A DNA stretch of 64,000 bases from Galaxea fascicularis (Eukaryota > Cnidaria > Anthozoa > Scleractinia > Euphylliidae): contig OX419347.1 in assembly GCA_948470475.1 (NCBI GenBank), positions 4,662,038 to 4,726,037 on the forward strand, given 5' to 3'. Made by a program: the position numbers and the translations under genes. Below, one piece after another: positions 34,336-45,871 of this stretch. Every line of letters begins with the position of its first letter. Position 1 is the stretch's first letter. A model generated the notes under the pieces. That model searched no databases and was not told the DNA's origin. It saw only the letters and a list, made by a program, of their open reading frames with translations.

Positions 34336-34645
34336 CAGGGTTCGCACGCGCCCTGAAAGTCCTTGAAAGTACTTGAATTTCAAAATAAACATTCAAGGCC
34401 TTAAAAGTCCTTGACAATTGCAGTCGCTGCTGGAAAGTCCTTCAAATTTGTTGCCAATTTTATCCAACAAAGATTCACAAGTGTCTGAGACAAAAATCGA
34501 TGCACTCTCTACTTTGAGCATCTGTTGTGGCATTATATTGGCTTGATTTTACCCCTCTTGGAGTCCTTGAAAAATGAAAAGATGTGTCCTTGGAAGGCCT
34601 TGAAAAGTCCTTGAATTTTTGGTCGAAAAAAGTGTACGAACCCTG
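34336..34645. mobile_element. hAT-like MITE (CAGGGTTCG ends), copy 1
   Basis: CAGGGTTCGCAC at the left and inverted GTACGAACCCTG at the right; inside, repeated AGTCCTTGAA / TTCAAGGACTT motifs on both arms. Flanks CCTGGT/CTTGGT resemble a short target duplication. A second copy at 36479-36788 arose by the local segmental duplication, not by transposition. Confidence 0.75.
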
Positions 34646-34786
34646 CTTGGTACATATCATGTATATCCACCCTGCCTAACATTTCGCTTTGATGATAAAG
34701 TTCACAATTTGAAGTGCAGAATTGCTGCAATCATAATTTGTTTTAGAAGGCCATGCCTGTGATTTCTTTATTTTTATCAATTGTAG

Positions 34787-35065
34787 ACCGGCCTGAATTT
34801 ACAACTCAGCCACAAAATAAGACAGTAACAGAAGGAAATAACGTCACTTTATCTTGTAACGCCACTGGAAATCCAGAGCCGACGTTTTCATGGACCATAA
34901 ATGGAACTGCTGTAAATACTGCTAATCCGAGAATCAGTTTATCATCACAAAGGAAGCAGTTGACCATATCCAATGTGAAAAGAACAGACAGCGGACAATA
35001 CCAGTGTACTGCAAACAACGCTATTGGGACGGTTGTCTCTATTAATGCTACACTTGATGTGCAAT
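34787..35065 (+). CDS. Ig domain exon 7 (class A)
   Basis: Ninety-three codons, phase 1-1. LSCNATGNPEP, FSWTINGTAVN, DSGQYQC. Acceptor is TTGTAG rather than TTACAG, shared only with its duplicate at 36930. Part of the 2.14-kb duplicated block. Confidence 0.9.
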
Positions 35066-35496
35066 GTAAGTACAATTTTACACCTTTCGTTTTTATAGTT
35101 ACTAAAGATTTGGGGTGACTCTGTAAACAGTTCCTACTTTATATAAAGATCACAAGTCATTAGGCTTTTTAATCATCTATTCCTTTTACAACGAAAATAG
35201 GAAAAAAAAACTAAAGGAATTTGTTTACTCCTTTTCGTTATACTGTTTGTCAAGGTGTGATGTAGAGTATCTTCATCAATACTAAAGTATACTGTGAAAT
35301 ATAGCCTCATCACATCTCTTCATAAAGCCGTAGAGCTGAGATACTTTCTTTAGCGATCGGAACAGGTTTTTGCCAAATGCGTTGGTACAGGTCATGTGTA
35401 TTAGAGATCCACCCTGTCTGACATCTCGCTTTGAAAACGTTCAGACGTTTTAGTGTGGAATTTCCGTTGATTTGTTTTTATTTTTAACAATTACAG

Positions 35497-35778
35497 ACCA
35501 ACCTGAATTTACAACTCAGCCACAAAATAAGACGGTAAGAGAAAGAAATAACGTCAGTTTCTCCTGTAACGCCATTGGAAATCCAGAACCGAGTTTTTCA
35601 TGGACCATAAATGGAACTGCTGTAAATACAACTGCCGATCTCAGAATCAGTTTATCGTCACAAAACAAGCAGTTGAACATAACGAATGTGAGTAGAACAG
35701 ACAGCGGACAATACCAGTGCACTGCGAACAACACTATTGGGACGGTTGTCTCCAATGTTGCTACACTTGATGTGCAGT
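35497..35778 (+). CDS. Ig domain exon 8 (class A)
   Basis: Ninety-four codons, phase 1-1. DQPEFTTQPQNKTVRERN, FSCNAIGNPEPSF, DSGQYQC, then TANNTIGTVV. Its first roughly 220 bases match exon 11 (37641) without visible difference. Confidence 0.9.
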
Positions 35779-35875
35779 GTAAGTACAATTTTAATATGCT
35801 ACTCCTGCTGTTGTTGTTTTAATTTTTTGTTTGTTATAGCCATTAATCTTCGATATCCAATTTTGCTGTTTACAG

Positions 35876-36154
35876 ACCAGCCAGAGTTTACAAGTCAGCC
35901 ACAAAATCAGACAGTAAGAGAAGGAAATAACGTCATTTTCTACTGTAACGCTATTGGAAATCCAGATCCGGCTTTTTCATGGACCATAAATGGAACTGCT
36001 GTAAATACTGCTAATCCGAGAATCAGTTTATCATCACAAAAGAAGCAGTTGAACATAACGAATGTGAAAAGAACAGACAGCGGACAATACCAATGCACTA
36101 CGAACAACACTGTTGGGACGGTTATCTCCAATGCTGCTACACTTGATGTGCAGT
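35876..36154 (+). CDS. Ig domain exon 9 (class A)
   Basis: Ninety-three codons, phase 1-1, separated from exon 8 by an unusually short intron of 97 bases. FYCNAIGNPDP, FSWTINGTAVN, DSGQYQC. No duplicate of this exon exists in the second block, where exon 11 instead ends with a different sequence. Confidence 0.9.
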
Positions 36155-36478
36155 GTAAGTACAATTTTACACCTTTCGTTTTTATAGTTACTAAAGATTT
36201 GGGGTGACTCTGGAAACAGTTCCTACTTTATATAAAGGTTACGAGTCGTTAGTGTTTTTCATCTCCAATTCCCTTTCTAACGTTAATGGAGAAAAACTGA
36301 CCAAAAGATTGAAGTTGTTAACCCATTTTCCTTACATTGTTTCTCAAGCTGTGATAAAGGGTATCTTCAATAAAGCTGAAGTATACCGTTACTCAGAGCC
36401 TCATCACATCTCTCCGTAAAGCCATAGTGCTGAGATACCTTCTTTTAGTGGGAACAGGTTTTTGACAAATGTCTTGGT

Positions 36479-36788
36479 CAGGGTTCGCACGCGCCTTGAA
36501 AGTCCTTGAAAGTACTTGAATTTCAAAATAAATATTCAAGGCCTTTAAAGTCCTTGAAAATTGCAATCGCTGCTGGAAAGTCCTTGAAATTTGTTGCCAA
36601 TTTTATCCAACAAAGATTCACAAGTGTCTCAGACAAAAATTGACGCACTCTCTACTTTGAGCATCTGTTGTGGCATTATATTGGCTTGATTTTACCCCTC
36701 TTGGAGTCCTCGAAAAATGAAAAGATATGTCCTTGGAAGGCCTTGAAAAGTCCTTGAATTTTTGGTCGAAAAAAGTGTACGAACCCTG
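36479..36788. mobile_element. hAT-like MITE (CAGGGTTCG ends), copy 2
   Basis: Duplicated copy of 34336-34645, with flanks CTTGGT on both sides (perfect 6-base match), so this copy preserves the target duplication better than copy 1. Confidence 0.75.
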
Positions 36789-36929
36789 CTTGGTACTTAT
36801 CATGTATATCCGCCCTGCCTAACATTTCGCTTTGATGATAAAGTTCACAATTTGAAGTGCAGAATTGCTGCAATCATAATTTGTTTTAGAAGGCCATGCC
36901 TGTGATTTCTTTATTTTTATCAATTGTAG

Positions 36930-37211
36930 ACCGGCCTGAATTTACAACTCAGCCACAAAATAAGACAGTAACAGAAGGAAATAACGTCACGTTATCCTGT
37001 AACGCCATTGGAAATCCAGAGCCGACGTTTTCATGGACCATAAATGGAACTGCTGTAAATACAATTGCCAATCCCAGCATCCATTTATCATCACAAAAGA
37101 AGCAGTTGACCATAACCAATGTGAAAAGAACAGACAGCGGACAATACCAATGCACTGCAAACAACACTATTGGGACGGTTGTCTCTATTAATGCTACACT
37201 TGATGTGCAGT
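36930..37211 (+). CDS. Ig domain exon 10 (class A)
   Basis: Ninety-four codons, phase 1-1; duplicate of exon 7 with one extra codon (NTIANPS against NTANPR) and a few substitutions. Ig core intact. Confidence 0.9.
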
Positions 37212-37640
37212 GTAAGTACAATTTTACACCTTTCGTTTTTATAGTTAATAAAGATTTGGGGTGACTCTGTAAACAGTTTCTACTTTATATAAAGATCACA
37301 AGTCATTAGGCTTTTTAATCATCTATTCCTTTTACAACGAAAATAGGAAAAAAACTAAAGGAATTTGTTTACTCCTTTTCGTTATACTGTTTGTCAAGGT
37401 GTGATGTAGAGTATCTTCATCAATACTAAAGTATACTGTGAAATATAGCCTCATCACATCTCTCCATAAAGCCGTAGAGCTGAGATACTTTCTTTAGCGA
37501 TCGGAACAGGTTTTTGCCAAATGCGTTGGTACAGGTCACGTGTATTAGAGATCCACCCTGTCTGACATCTCGCTTTGAAAACGTTCAGACGTTTTAGTGT
37601 GGAATTTCCGTTGATTTGTTTTTATTTTTAACAATTACAG

Positions 37641-37922
37641 ACCAACCTGAATTTACAACTCAGCCACAAAATAAGACGGTAAGAGAAAGAAATAACGTCA
37701 GTTTCTCCTGTAACGCCATTGGAAATCCAGAACCGAGTTTTTCATGGACCATAAATGGAACTGCTGTAAATACAACTGCCGATCTCAGAATCAGTTTATC
37801 GTCACAAAACAAGCAGTTGAACATAACGAATGTGAGTAGAACAGACAGCGGACAATACCAGTGCAATGCAAGCAATGGTCAAGGAATGGTTCTCTCCAAT
37901 GTTGCTAACCTTGATGTGCAGT
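37641..37922 (+). CDS. Ig domain exon 11 (class A, chimeric)
   Basis: Ninety-four codons, phase 1-1. The 5' three quarters equal exon 8; after DSGQYQC it reads NASNGQGMVLSNVANLDVQ and ends at a GTGAGT donor rather than GTAAGT. The NASN start of this segment is shared with exon 12, not exon 8, pointing to a recombination join within the exon. Confidence 0.9.
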
Positions 37923-38109
37923 GTGAGTACAATTTTATTCCTTTCCTCTTGTTGTCACATTTTTGTCGCGGATGCATGATGAAGTTGCTAATAGCCTCTA
38001 ATTTCGGTTTTGTACTCTCAAGATCGTTCAAGAAGTGAAAGGTCTTGATTATTCGCCCATTTTTTAATCTGCGAGCTTTATAATTATCATTTATGTTTTT
38101 TTTTTACAG

Positions 38110-38391
38110 ATCAGCCAGAGTTTACTACTCAGCCGCAAAGTCAGGCAGATAATGAAGGAAATAACGTCACTTTATCCTGTAATGCCAGGGGAAATCCACA
38201 ACCGACTTTTTCTTGGATCATAGATGGAACTGTTGTAAATACAATTTCTAATCCTAGAATTAGTTTATCATCAAAAAAGAAGCAGTTGACCATAACGAAT
38301 GTGAGAAGAACAGACAGCGGACAATACCAGTGCAATGCAAGCAACATTATTGGGACGGTTATCTCCAATGCCGCTGCACTTGAAGTACATT
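38110..38391 (+). CDS. Ig domain exon 12 (class A)
   Basis: Ninety-four codons, phase 1-1, after a T-rich acceptor. QSQADNEGNNV, LSCNARGNPQP, FSWIIDGTVVN, DSGQYQCNASN, ending AALEVH. The most diverged class-A copy and the last before a 7.5-kb gap to the next Ig exon. Confidence 0.88.
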
Positions 38392-38495
38392 GTAAGTATA
38401 ACTTTTTCTTATTAGATAGGCTTAAGCTGGTGGAGGTGTGCGCATGTTTGTTGGTGTTAATTGGTCAGTGGGTGACTGAGTGGCCCACTGAGGAC

Positions 38496-38760
38496 ACATC
38501 CCTCTGTAACAGACCTGGTGAAACCCGACCTGGTGGGTTATTTTGCCCTCCCTGGTGGAATTTTGACCTCCCTGGCACCTGGTGGCTTTTTTAAAGCTCC
38601 CTGGTGAATTTTATTCCTCCCTCGTGTAGAATTTTATTGTAGAATTTTTTTGGTGTAGGATCAACGTGGTGGATTTTTGTCCGCCCTGGTAGAGTTTTTG
38701 GTTTTGTTTTTGTAAAACAGTGAACAACCAGTTTCCACCAGGTCTGTTACAGAGGGGTGT
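38496..38760. mobile_element. MITE with CTGGTGG-rich interior
   Basis: ACATCCCTCTGTAACAGACC at the left and inverted GGTCTGTTACAGAGGGGTGT at the right. The interior is a degenerate series of CCTGGTGG-type repeats separated by T-rich tracts. Confidence 0.7.
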
Positions 38761-40321
38761 AGGGACGGACTGACCGTGTGACTGTTTGATTTGAGGTTAA
38801 TTTATGCCAAAACTCTTTAGTGTTTGTAGAGGTCATTATCTTCCAAAGTAAGGGTGAATGTAAAGGTAATTTATTTAACGTCAAGTACACAAGGAGTAGT
38901 TACCGAGGCTCCCGAGCCATAGGCTCGTGCTGAAGTGTGTTGACGAGACGAGGCCACAACACAGGGAGCTACGTCTGTTTGCGATCAGTGCGTGGTTTTT
39001 TTTTAATGTTCCGGCCACAAAGTTATCGTGAACGGGGGTTGTGAGACGTTCTTATCCAAGAAGACTAGAAAGTCTAACCATTTGCAGATGTCATCACAAA
39101 GGCAGCACCCTCTCTTCAATTATTTAATGTGATCTGGTCAGGGTTTGAACCTCGACCAATCGTACGTGAGTCCAGTGCTCTACCAACTAAGCCAATCGAT
39201 CGGCGGTCAAGTAAGCGGCAACTTGACGAGTAGGTTAGAGCCCATTATTTGGAAAATTTTAATGACTCTCACGACTAGGTGTTGCTGTTTTTCAGTTCTT
39301 GAAAGGTAGCGATAAATTATCAACCTACGATATTGAGTAGCTCTGTGGGCCCATAAGCTGGGATATAAATGCGGTAATTTTTGCGACAAAAGTGTTGTGC
39401 TCAAGAACGTGAACAGACATGCTGATGGTCTGCTGGATGGTTTCCTCGCTATGTCCACTTTCTCTTTCTTATCTTCGCGTATTTTATGATTATTTGCTGA
39501 TCGCAAAACATGATCCCGCAAAACGATTTTTGTGGAATTTTTTTGTGACCACAGTCCACCTAGCACCAGTTTTAAGAGCACTCTTGCCTATATTATTCAT
39601 GTATCGTTAAAGGTTTTCAAAATTGTACCCTCAACTTTCTAAATAGTACACAATTATTTTGTTCCAAACTCGCTGCTTAACGTTTGAAGCATTCGACGGA
39701 TTTCTTTCGGGAGCGCAAAACCTTTTTAGTGGTTCTCCGCTGTTGTCAAATAGTTTTCGAATGATAAAAAAAGAAAAAGATACATGCACGAAGGTGATTA
39801 ATTGTCGTGTTGTAGCGTTCTTATCATAGCGAATTTAAGAGCGTTTTTAAAAGAGTTCGAATGCCTACGTTTGAAAGTCTCTAAGCCGAAAAACATAAGA
39901 AGCTCTAACAGTTGCGACAGACAAGAATTTTGGTTGTTTGTTAAAACATTCTATTATTTTCATTTCGCTTGAGAAAACACAAATATAGGTAGGCACTCTT
40001 GACGTCAAGCCATCGATCTCGAACATTCCATGATATTTGCTTTCGTTTTGTTACCGTGACAATGAAATAACTCTTAATTTTAATAATTTAATTTTTTAAT
40101 ACTTATTTCGTTTGGAAATTAGGTCGAAAAAAGAAGAAATTTCAATCGCGAAAAGGTGTTTTGACAGCGGCCATATTTATGTATGATAGTTAGCTTGATC
40201 GATTAATTCGGGTTGTGACCTCACTTGTTCCACTTTTCCGCTCCAGGGAGGGGTAAGGATTCGATATTACAATTGTGCTTTTCGATCGCTGAAGCAGGAG
40301 AGTTATGCTTATTACCAAAAT
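38761..40321. other. Intron or spacer before signal-peptide exon 5
   Basis: No coding exon recognised; in particular no transmembrane or terminal exon for the Ig array. Contains the SINE at 39050-39209. Confidence 0.45.
39050..39209 (-). repeat. tRNA-derived SINE, second family
   Basis: On the minus strand: GGCTTAGTTGGTAGAGC (A box region, 39178-39194), then GAGGTTCAAACCC (B box, about 39141-39153), then a body with CCTTTGTGATGACATCTGC and GTTAGACTTTCTAGTC. A diverged copy lies at 13391-13535. Confidence 0.75.
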
Positions 40322-40421
40322 ATGGACGAACATTTCGCGAGGAGAATCGTCCAAAACTTTCAAGTGGCAAGCTGGTTTTCCGTCCTGTCACTAGTGTTGT
40401 TGTGTTTGGCCGCTGAAGCAG
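40322..40421 (+). CDS. Signal-peptide first exon 5
   Basis: ATG at 40322 begins MDEHFARRIVQNFQVASWFS, followed by VLSLVLLCLAAEAG. The core is strongly hydrophobic, preceded by an arginine pair, and ends with A-E-A, a good signal-peptidase site; phase-1 GTAAAT donor. Joined to the Ig exon at 45872 it would read AAEAVEPEVTISG, a natural mature N-terminus, so this may start the Ig13-FN3 transcript itself. Confidence 0.75.
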
Positions 40422-42728
40422 GTAAATTCGTCTTCTTTTTCTCTGAAACAAGACTTTCTAGTTGTTGATTCTAAAGCGGAAATCAAGCTGTATATTACTT
40501 TGCTGGGCTTCTTCGGGTGATTTCCATCTTTTACTTCGCTCTGTTTTGTTCCAAGATTTGTAATAAAACTGTTGTCCGTAGAAAGGTTGTCTCAACGACG
40601 TTTTGAGTCGTCTATTAAGCCCGCTTGTACTCAGCTGTCGTTGCTTGTAAGCTTATGTTATTTTCTATTTGTGACTTCCTCGTTCTAAGCTGATTAACGT
40701 CTTTAATATAATACCGATACCAGAGAGGCAGTAGTCGAAACTTTCAACCTGTTGAGTCGAGACTTTTACTTTAGTATTACACGTTATAACGAAGTTTTAA
40801 AATTAAGATTTTACTGATGATTCCATTCGTTGTCATACATGGATTTGCAGGTGCATACATAAGTTTAATTAAGTAAAATTCTTTAATGACGAAAAGAAAG
40901 AATTCGGATTGTTTGTAACGATTAGCTTTTTGTTTCTTTATACTTTCCGTACTCATGAAAACGAAATTTGTGTCTAATAGCACATTATATTTATTCATCA
41001 TAGAGTAGTCTTTTAGGCATGACATCTGAATGTCATGGAAGCTGTCAGTAGCATATCACATCACGTAACTTCACATGTCCTCTCTGTTGTATAATAGCAT
41101 GGCATGGCATGCTATAGGGTCGCTGAAACAAGACTTTTTAGTTGTTGATTCCAACAAGCGGAAATCAACAAACTTACATCACTTGGCTTCTTCACATTAC
41201 CTTCGATTAACACCTCACACTTTCACGTCTTTTCTATCTTTTATTCTACTCTTTTTCGGTTTAGGATTTCTTAAGGAACGTTGTGTTGATTGACATTTTG
41301 TGAACGCTGCAGTGGCCCGGTTATTCTGTCGTAGTAGCGCTGCTTTTGTATTACAATTTTCTATTTCTGACTTCCTTGTTTTTTCTTAGGTCAATAACGG
41401 TGTTATTGCCAATACAACATACTAACCGAAACATTTAACCTGTTCAATTGAAACTAGAACTTTATTAACACTCGTACCCTTGAAGTTTTATAATAACGAT
41501 ATAAAACTTACCAACCATTTTCATTCGCATTCATGCATACTACAGTGTAGACTTAAAGGTGCATGCACTCATGAGTCAATTTCATTAACGAGCAGTAGAA
41601 ATTATTTTTAATATTTTAACTGTTAAATAATTGTTTCGTGGTTACCTCCATGGAACATTTATTCTTAAGACAGAACTCCCCAGTTTACGTGAAAGCGAAA
41701 TTTTTGTCCCACCGCAATGAATATGTTCAACATTTTTATAATGCATGTAGTGTTTCTTTCTTAACGTACATGTACATGCATAATTTTACTAAATGTATTG
41801 TTGAATTCAGTGTTTCTCAAAGTTTTTAAGACAGTGAGCGCACATGCATTTTTAACAGGGCCATAGATCTGTCTCTTTAAATCTGGACAAGTTCTATATA
41901 TTACATGTTTTGGGAGACAGCTTCAGTGAGTGTAACTGGAACACTGCTGTATTGAACATTGATATCTTTACAATAATAATCGTAAAGACACCAATAATAA
42001 TTATTAGGTGTATAGAATGGTACCTCGCAAAAAGTGAGTCTTGGAAAAGTTTGACCTGATCTCGAAATCTCTGACGCATTGTTGATGAGGCTCAAAGTCT
42101 TTCCCACAGGTGGTGGGTGACTGGTAGTGGGTGACTGGTGGCAGGTGACACAGAAGACAGTTTTCACAATAACAAGTGAAGTGTCAAGACAAGCAGAGAC
42201 AAGAATAATCTATAATAGGAAAACTATAATATGTAACGATTATTTTCTTTATTTTATTTAATTATAAATGCACACACTACTAACTCACATCTGATTGCAA
42301 ATCCTCAGATAGTTTCAGATGAGATATATATTCTTTACCTAACATAAGGTATCAGAAAAAAGTCTGGATATGACTGTTTGGTTTGCAAAACGATGATTGT
42401 GTTTGTCATGATTTGTCATTACAACTGACACAACTGTGTTCGCGAAACAAAATCAATGTTGCAATAGAACTGAGCTTGTTGCTGAACAAACTTGCCTCAT
42501 GGTTTGAAGCCATCAGGCATCAGGATGTTTTGGTGTGTCTCATTAGCTAAGGGCGGAAATTTAAGTCCTCCATTTTAACAGTGTGTGGAAAGTGTGAGCT
42601 GGATGTGACCTTGGACACATTAAGTAAGCAGGATTGACCAAGGTTTTGAATCACTTGAAAGTACTTACCATTTCTTACTACGTGACCTTTAGACCAGCCT
42701 CTGGAAATGAGTTGTTTTCACCAGGATT

Positions 42729-42743
42729 GGGGGGGGGGGGGGT
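42729..42743. repeat. Poly-G run
   Basis: About a dozen consecutive Gs within GGATTGGGG...GTGGGC, a site where length may be unstable. Confidence 0.8.
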
Positions 42744-42782
42744 GGGCACATTATGTAAGCCAAAGTTTTGTTTGCATTCATT

Positions 42783-43170
42783 GTCAGTGGCTTCATAGCT
42801 CAGTTGGTTAGAACATTGCACCGGTATTGCGAGGTCATAGGTTCAGACCCTGTTCAGGCTTCTTTACGCAATTGCTTAAATTGCGTTCACAACTGCAAAG
42901 ATCATCCTTTATTTGATTTCATTTTCACAGTTCCGTATATGATTTATTTCATGTCCATCATTCACATTCATATCTTTCACAGGAATGTTATAACCCACAT
43001 TTGACCTGCTCCCAAAGTCAGTGGCTTCATAGCTCGGTTAGAGCATCACACTAGTATCGTGAGGTCATGGGTTCAAACACCATTGAAGTCCTGAATTTTT
43101 TTCAAGCTTCTTTATGCAATTGCTTAAATTGTGTTCACAACTGCAAGGATCATCCTTCATTTGATTAGAT
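42783..43170 (+). repeat. Tandem pair of tRNA-derived SINEs
   Basis: Two heads, GGCTTCATAGCTCAGTTGG near 42790 and GGCTTCATAGCTCGGTTAG near 43023, with B-box-like segments GGTTCAGACCC (about 42840) and GGGTTCAAACAC (about 43070). The linking tail (TTCACATTCATATCTTTCAC) matches the tail before the SINEs at 12.1 and 13.1 kb, the same family. Confidence 0.75.
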
Positions 43171-43216
43171 TAAGACAGTAGAACAAGATAAAGCAGTATA
43201 TTAGTGATCTTCCGCT

Positions 43217-43481
43217 ACAACGAGTTGCAAAAATACTTAAGACACTATATGCCATTTGGCCTTGAATGACGTTTCCATGATCTTCCGCTTTCCCTCCCCC
43301 TCCCCCTCTTATCAAAGTTGTTAACGGTGCAGCACCATGCTCGAAACTTTGAGGAACAACTTTGAAAGGGGGAGAGGGAGGGGGTGAGTATTGCATGTCA
43401 CATATTTGTTAGTAGCAGCATTTTAGAGAAAGAAGAGACGTTTTTGATGGCGAATGTCTCAACAATTTTGCAACTGGTTGT
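43217..43481. mobile_element. MITE with purine/pyrimidine foldback, copy 1
   Basis: Terminal ACAACGAGTTGCAAAAAT and inverted ATTTTGCAACTGGTTGT; in the middle a CCCTCCCCCTCCCCCTCTT tract pairs with GGGGGAGAGGGAGGGGG around TCAAAGTTGTT / AACAACTTTGA. Confidence 0.7.
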
Positions 43482-44056
43482 CTCAATGCTAGTGCACTGT
43501 ATGGCCACTTTATTAGTTTGGGAATCTGGGCGAGAGCTATTGTGGTTTTTGCTTTTAATGAGGTGTTTAAAACAAATAGGGTTTCATTGTCTTACATCAC
43601 GTGGATTAAAAATGGCCAGCGGATAAAGCTCATTTTGTGCTGTTTATCGTACGACGTAATCGGAGCGTATTTCACTGCTTTTACGGAGCAAACCCGAAAA
43701 CATTCTTAAGCTTCGATATAAACTACTTATATAACTCCGTTTTTGCTCTTACGGTCTGTAAAGACATGATTCTAAGCCATTTACTGTGAATCTCCGTCAG
43801 GCAGGAGGTTTACCTTTTCAAATGACGCCAAAAGCCGACACTAGATTGAGGAGATAAGCTGTTGTTGATGTAAAAGAATTAACCACATAAACAGACATTC
43901 TAATGTGATCGCGTGCCATTAAATCCAGCTGCTTAGAAAACAACGGCAGAATACATAAAATGAAATGCCAAAGTGCTGTCAATGCTTTGCATCGTTTATG
44001 TTACACTGATTGAAACGTTTTTTACTAATTTCCACAAAGGACTGTTACGAAATTCA

Positions 44057-44163
44057 ACGGTCTACCATTCTAGCACGGTCTACCATTGCGTTCACTAAAA
44101 AATACATTAAGATATCATATATCTTACTCTTCGATGGTAGACCGTGCTAAAATGGTAGACCGT
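44057..44163. repeat. 107-bp palindromic element with doubled arms
   Basis: Each arm holds ACGGTCTACCAT twice (44057 and about 44075), inverted at 44134-44163, around a short AT-rich loop. Could extrude as a cruciform or transcribe as a long hairpin. Intact copy with very few mismatches. Confidence 0.8.
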
Positions 44164-44865
44164 CAGAAAATCAAAGGAAATGCATATTACACTTATAATC
44201 GTTTTACCACTGTTCTCGTTTGGCATTTGTCACTATTTAGGATTGGAAAGAAATCATAGTAGCCCAAGTAGTTTTCTCCTAAAGCCATTTACTCAAAAAG
44301 TAACGCAATCACGGAATGTTACATGACGAAATAGCATGCCAATTGTTCTTGCGTTACAAAATAAAAGGGACGAAATTACCACACTGTTGTCAGATAAAAT
44401 TAATTGCCTAGTAGTCTTGTAGGGCGGTCTTTATTGTCGGCTAAAATCAAATGTAAGCAGTTATGCATTGGTGCGATACTATTGTCAATAAGGTCACTTC
44501 GCATTGAGCATTGACTATGGTGTGCTCTCTACGGTAGTGTTTGACTCTTGAAAAGTCTCACACCTGTCATATCTTATAAATGCTTTAAGTTGGGCGTCTA
44601 TGTCTAGACGCCCTAGACGTAGGGTGTCTATTAAGTTGCACGAACAAAAGGAAAGAATATACTGCGATTTGTTACGTCATTAACTGCAAGTTAAGAAAAT
44701 TCGACGAATTCAAATTTACTTTTTTGCATACTCTCTGACGAACTAGAACCTCAATATGTCTAAGACCATAACAAGGAAATATAGTTCTTCAAAATTAATT
44801 GCTAAGCTCCATTGTTGCATCCTTCATACCAGAGAAAACAAAGTTCACTGTTATACCTTAATTAG

Positions 44866-45130
44866 ACAACAAGTTGCAAAAATACTTGAGACACTATACG
44901 CCATTTGGCCTTGAATGACGTTTCCATGATCTTCCGCTTTCCCTCCCCCTCCCCCTCTTATCAAAGTTGTTAACGGTGCAGCACCATGCTCGAAACTTTG
45001 AGGAACAACTTTGAAAGGGGGAGAGGGAGGGGGTGAGTATTGCATGTCACATATTTGTAAGTAGCAGCGTTTTAGAGAAAGAAGAGACGTTTTTGATGGC
45101 GAATGTCTCAACAATTTTGCAACTGGTTGT
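44866..45130. mobile_element. MITE with purine/pyrimidine foldback, copy 2
   Basis: Almost identical to 43217-43481 but with different flanks on both sides, so the pair reflects two insertions, not a local duplication. Confidence 0.7.
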
Positions 45131-45871
45131 AGCTTCCATTGGTGCTTTTGCTCATTTTATTTAGCTTCATTTGTACCATCATCTCAAAGTTTTCATGCTA
45201 GCAATTGATAAAAACTCTTAAGTCTTGGTCTTGAATTTTAATTATTATGCTTTGCTTTCTTGTTGACATACTCTCATGGCATTCGTTAGCATTTTGTCAG
45301 TCTCTCATTGTTTTTACAAATATACCGGTACCATTTCTTATGAACATCATATTCATGCTCGGCATGTATGTAACCTTTTCCTAGCCAAGATAATCGCTGT
45401 CGTAAATTATCATGGCAACTTTCTCTATGGTTAATTTGGTTTGTGTTGCACGTCAAAGTGATTCACAACTTACTACTCTTTTCTTTATGCCTGAGATAGT
45501 GATCATGATATTACATTGTCTAGCAGCTACTAAAAACTTTTGTACATTGTATGTGCAGTAAGTAATATAAGGTCAGTCTTAATTGTGGGTATTTTGACTA
45601 AGGTTACCCATTTTGAGTATTAATGTCCACGGCTTTGTTAATTTGAGATTCTTTGACTCTGTTGCTGGTGTGTCAGGCCTGCAAGTTCCGGATGCTCTTA
45701 CTTTTTCTTCCTATTGAAATAAAGTGTTTGCTTCCACTGTAACTGCGCAGCCCCAAATCAGCATATGTCATTGGTGGTAAACTAAACAAAACAAACCCAG
45801 CCAATGAGTGAATTCTAAGAATCTTCTTCTGGCTCTCTTTAACCGAGACATTGTTTTGTTTTTCATTGCAG

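Larger units (their letters stand above)
34110..35720. repeat. Segmental duplication of two Ig exons, block 1
   Basis: Intron with MITE, Ig exon 7, intron and most of Ig exon 8. Block 2 lies about 2,143 bases downstream (about 36245-37863). Both blocks share MITE, intron and exon sequence with only scattered differences. Confidence 0.85.
36245..37863. repeat. Segmental duplication of two Ig exons, block 2
   Basis: Counterpart of 34110-35720. Homology ends inside Ig exon 11, after the ACAATACCAGTGCA motif; beyond it the exon follows another sequence. Confidence 0.85.
40422..45871. other. Long intron with MITEs and SINEs
   Basis: No coding exon supported. Repeats inside are listed separately (SINEs at 42783-43170, twin MITEs at 43217 and 44866, foldback at 44057, poly-G near 42729). 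Confidence 0.5.

Noticed and set aside
33782..38368. Minus-strand open frames of about 70-90 codons opposite each class-A Ig exon
   Set aside because: They mirror the Ig exons exactly, so they are shadows of the conserved coding sequence on the plus strand.
39207..39581. 124-codon minus-strand open frame
   Set aside because: No splice support or recognisable domain; it begins at the edge of a SINE and is compatible with chance.
42783..43095. tRNA genes suggested by GCTCAGTTGGTTAGA and GGTTCAGACCC
   Set aside because: The same A/B-box blocks recur at 12.2, 13.2, 43.0 and 51.8 kb with a common non-tRNA body and tail, so these are SINEs.
43157..43396. Proline/glycine-rich minus-strand frame (SPPPSPPFKVV, RGGGGGK) present at 43.2 and 44.9 kb
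   Set aside because: It comes from translating the polypurine arms of the two MITEs.
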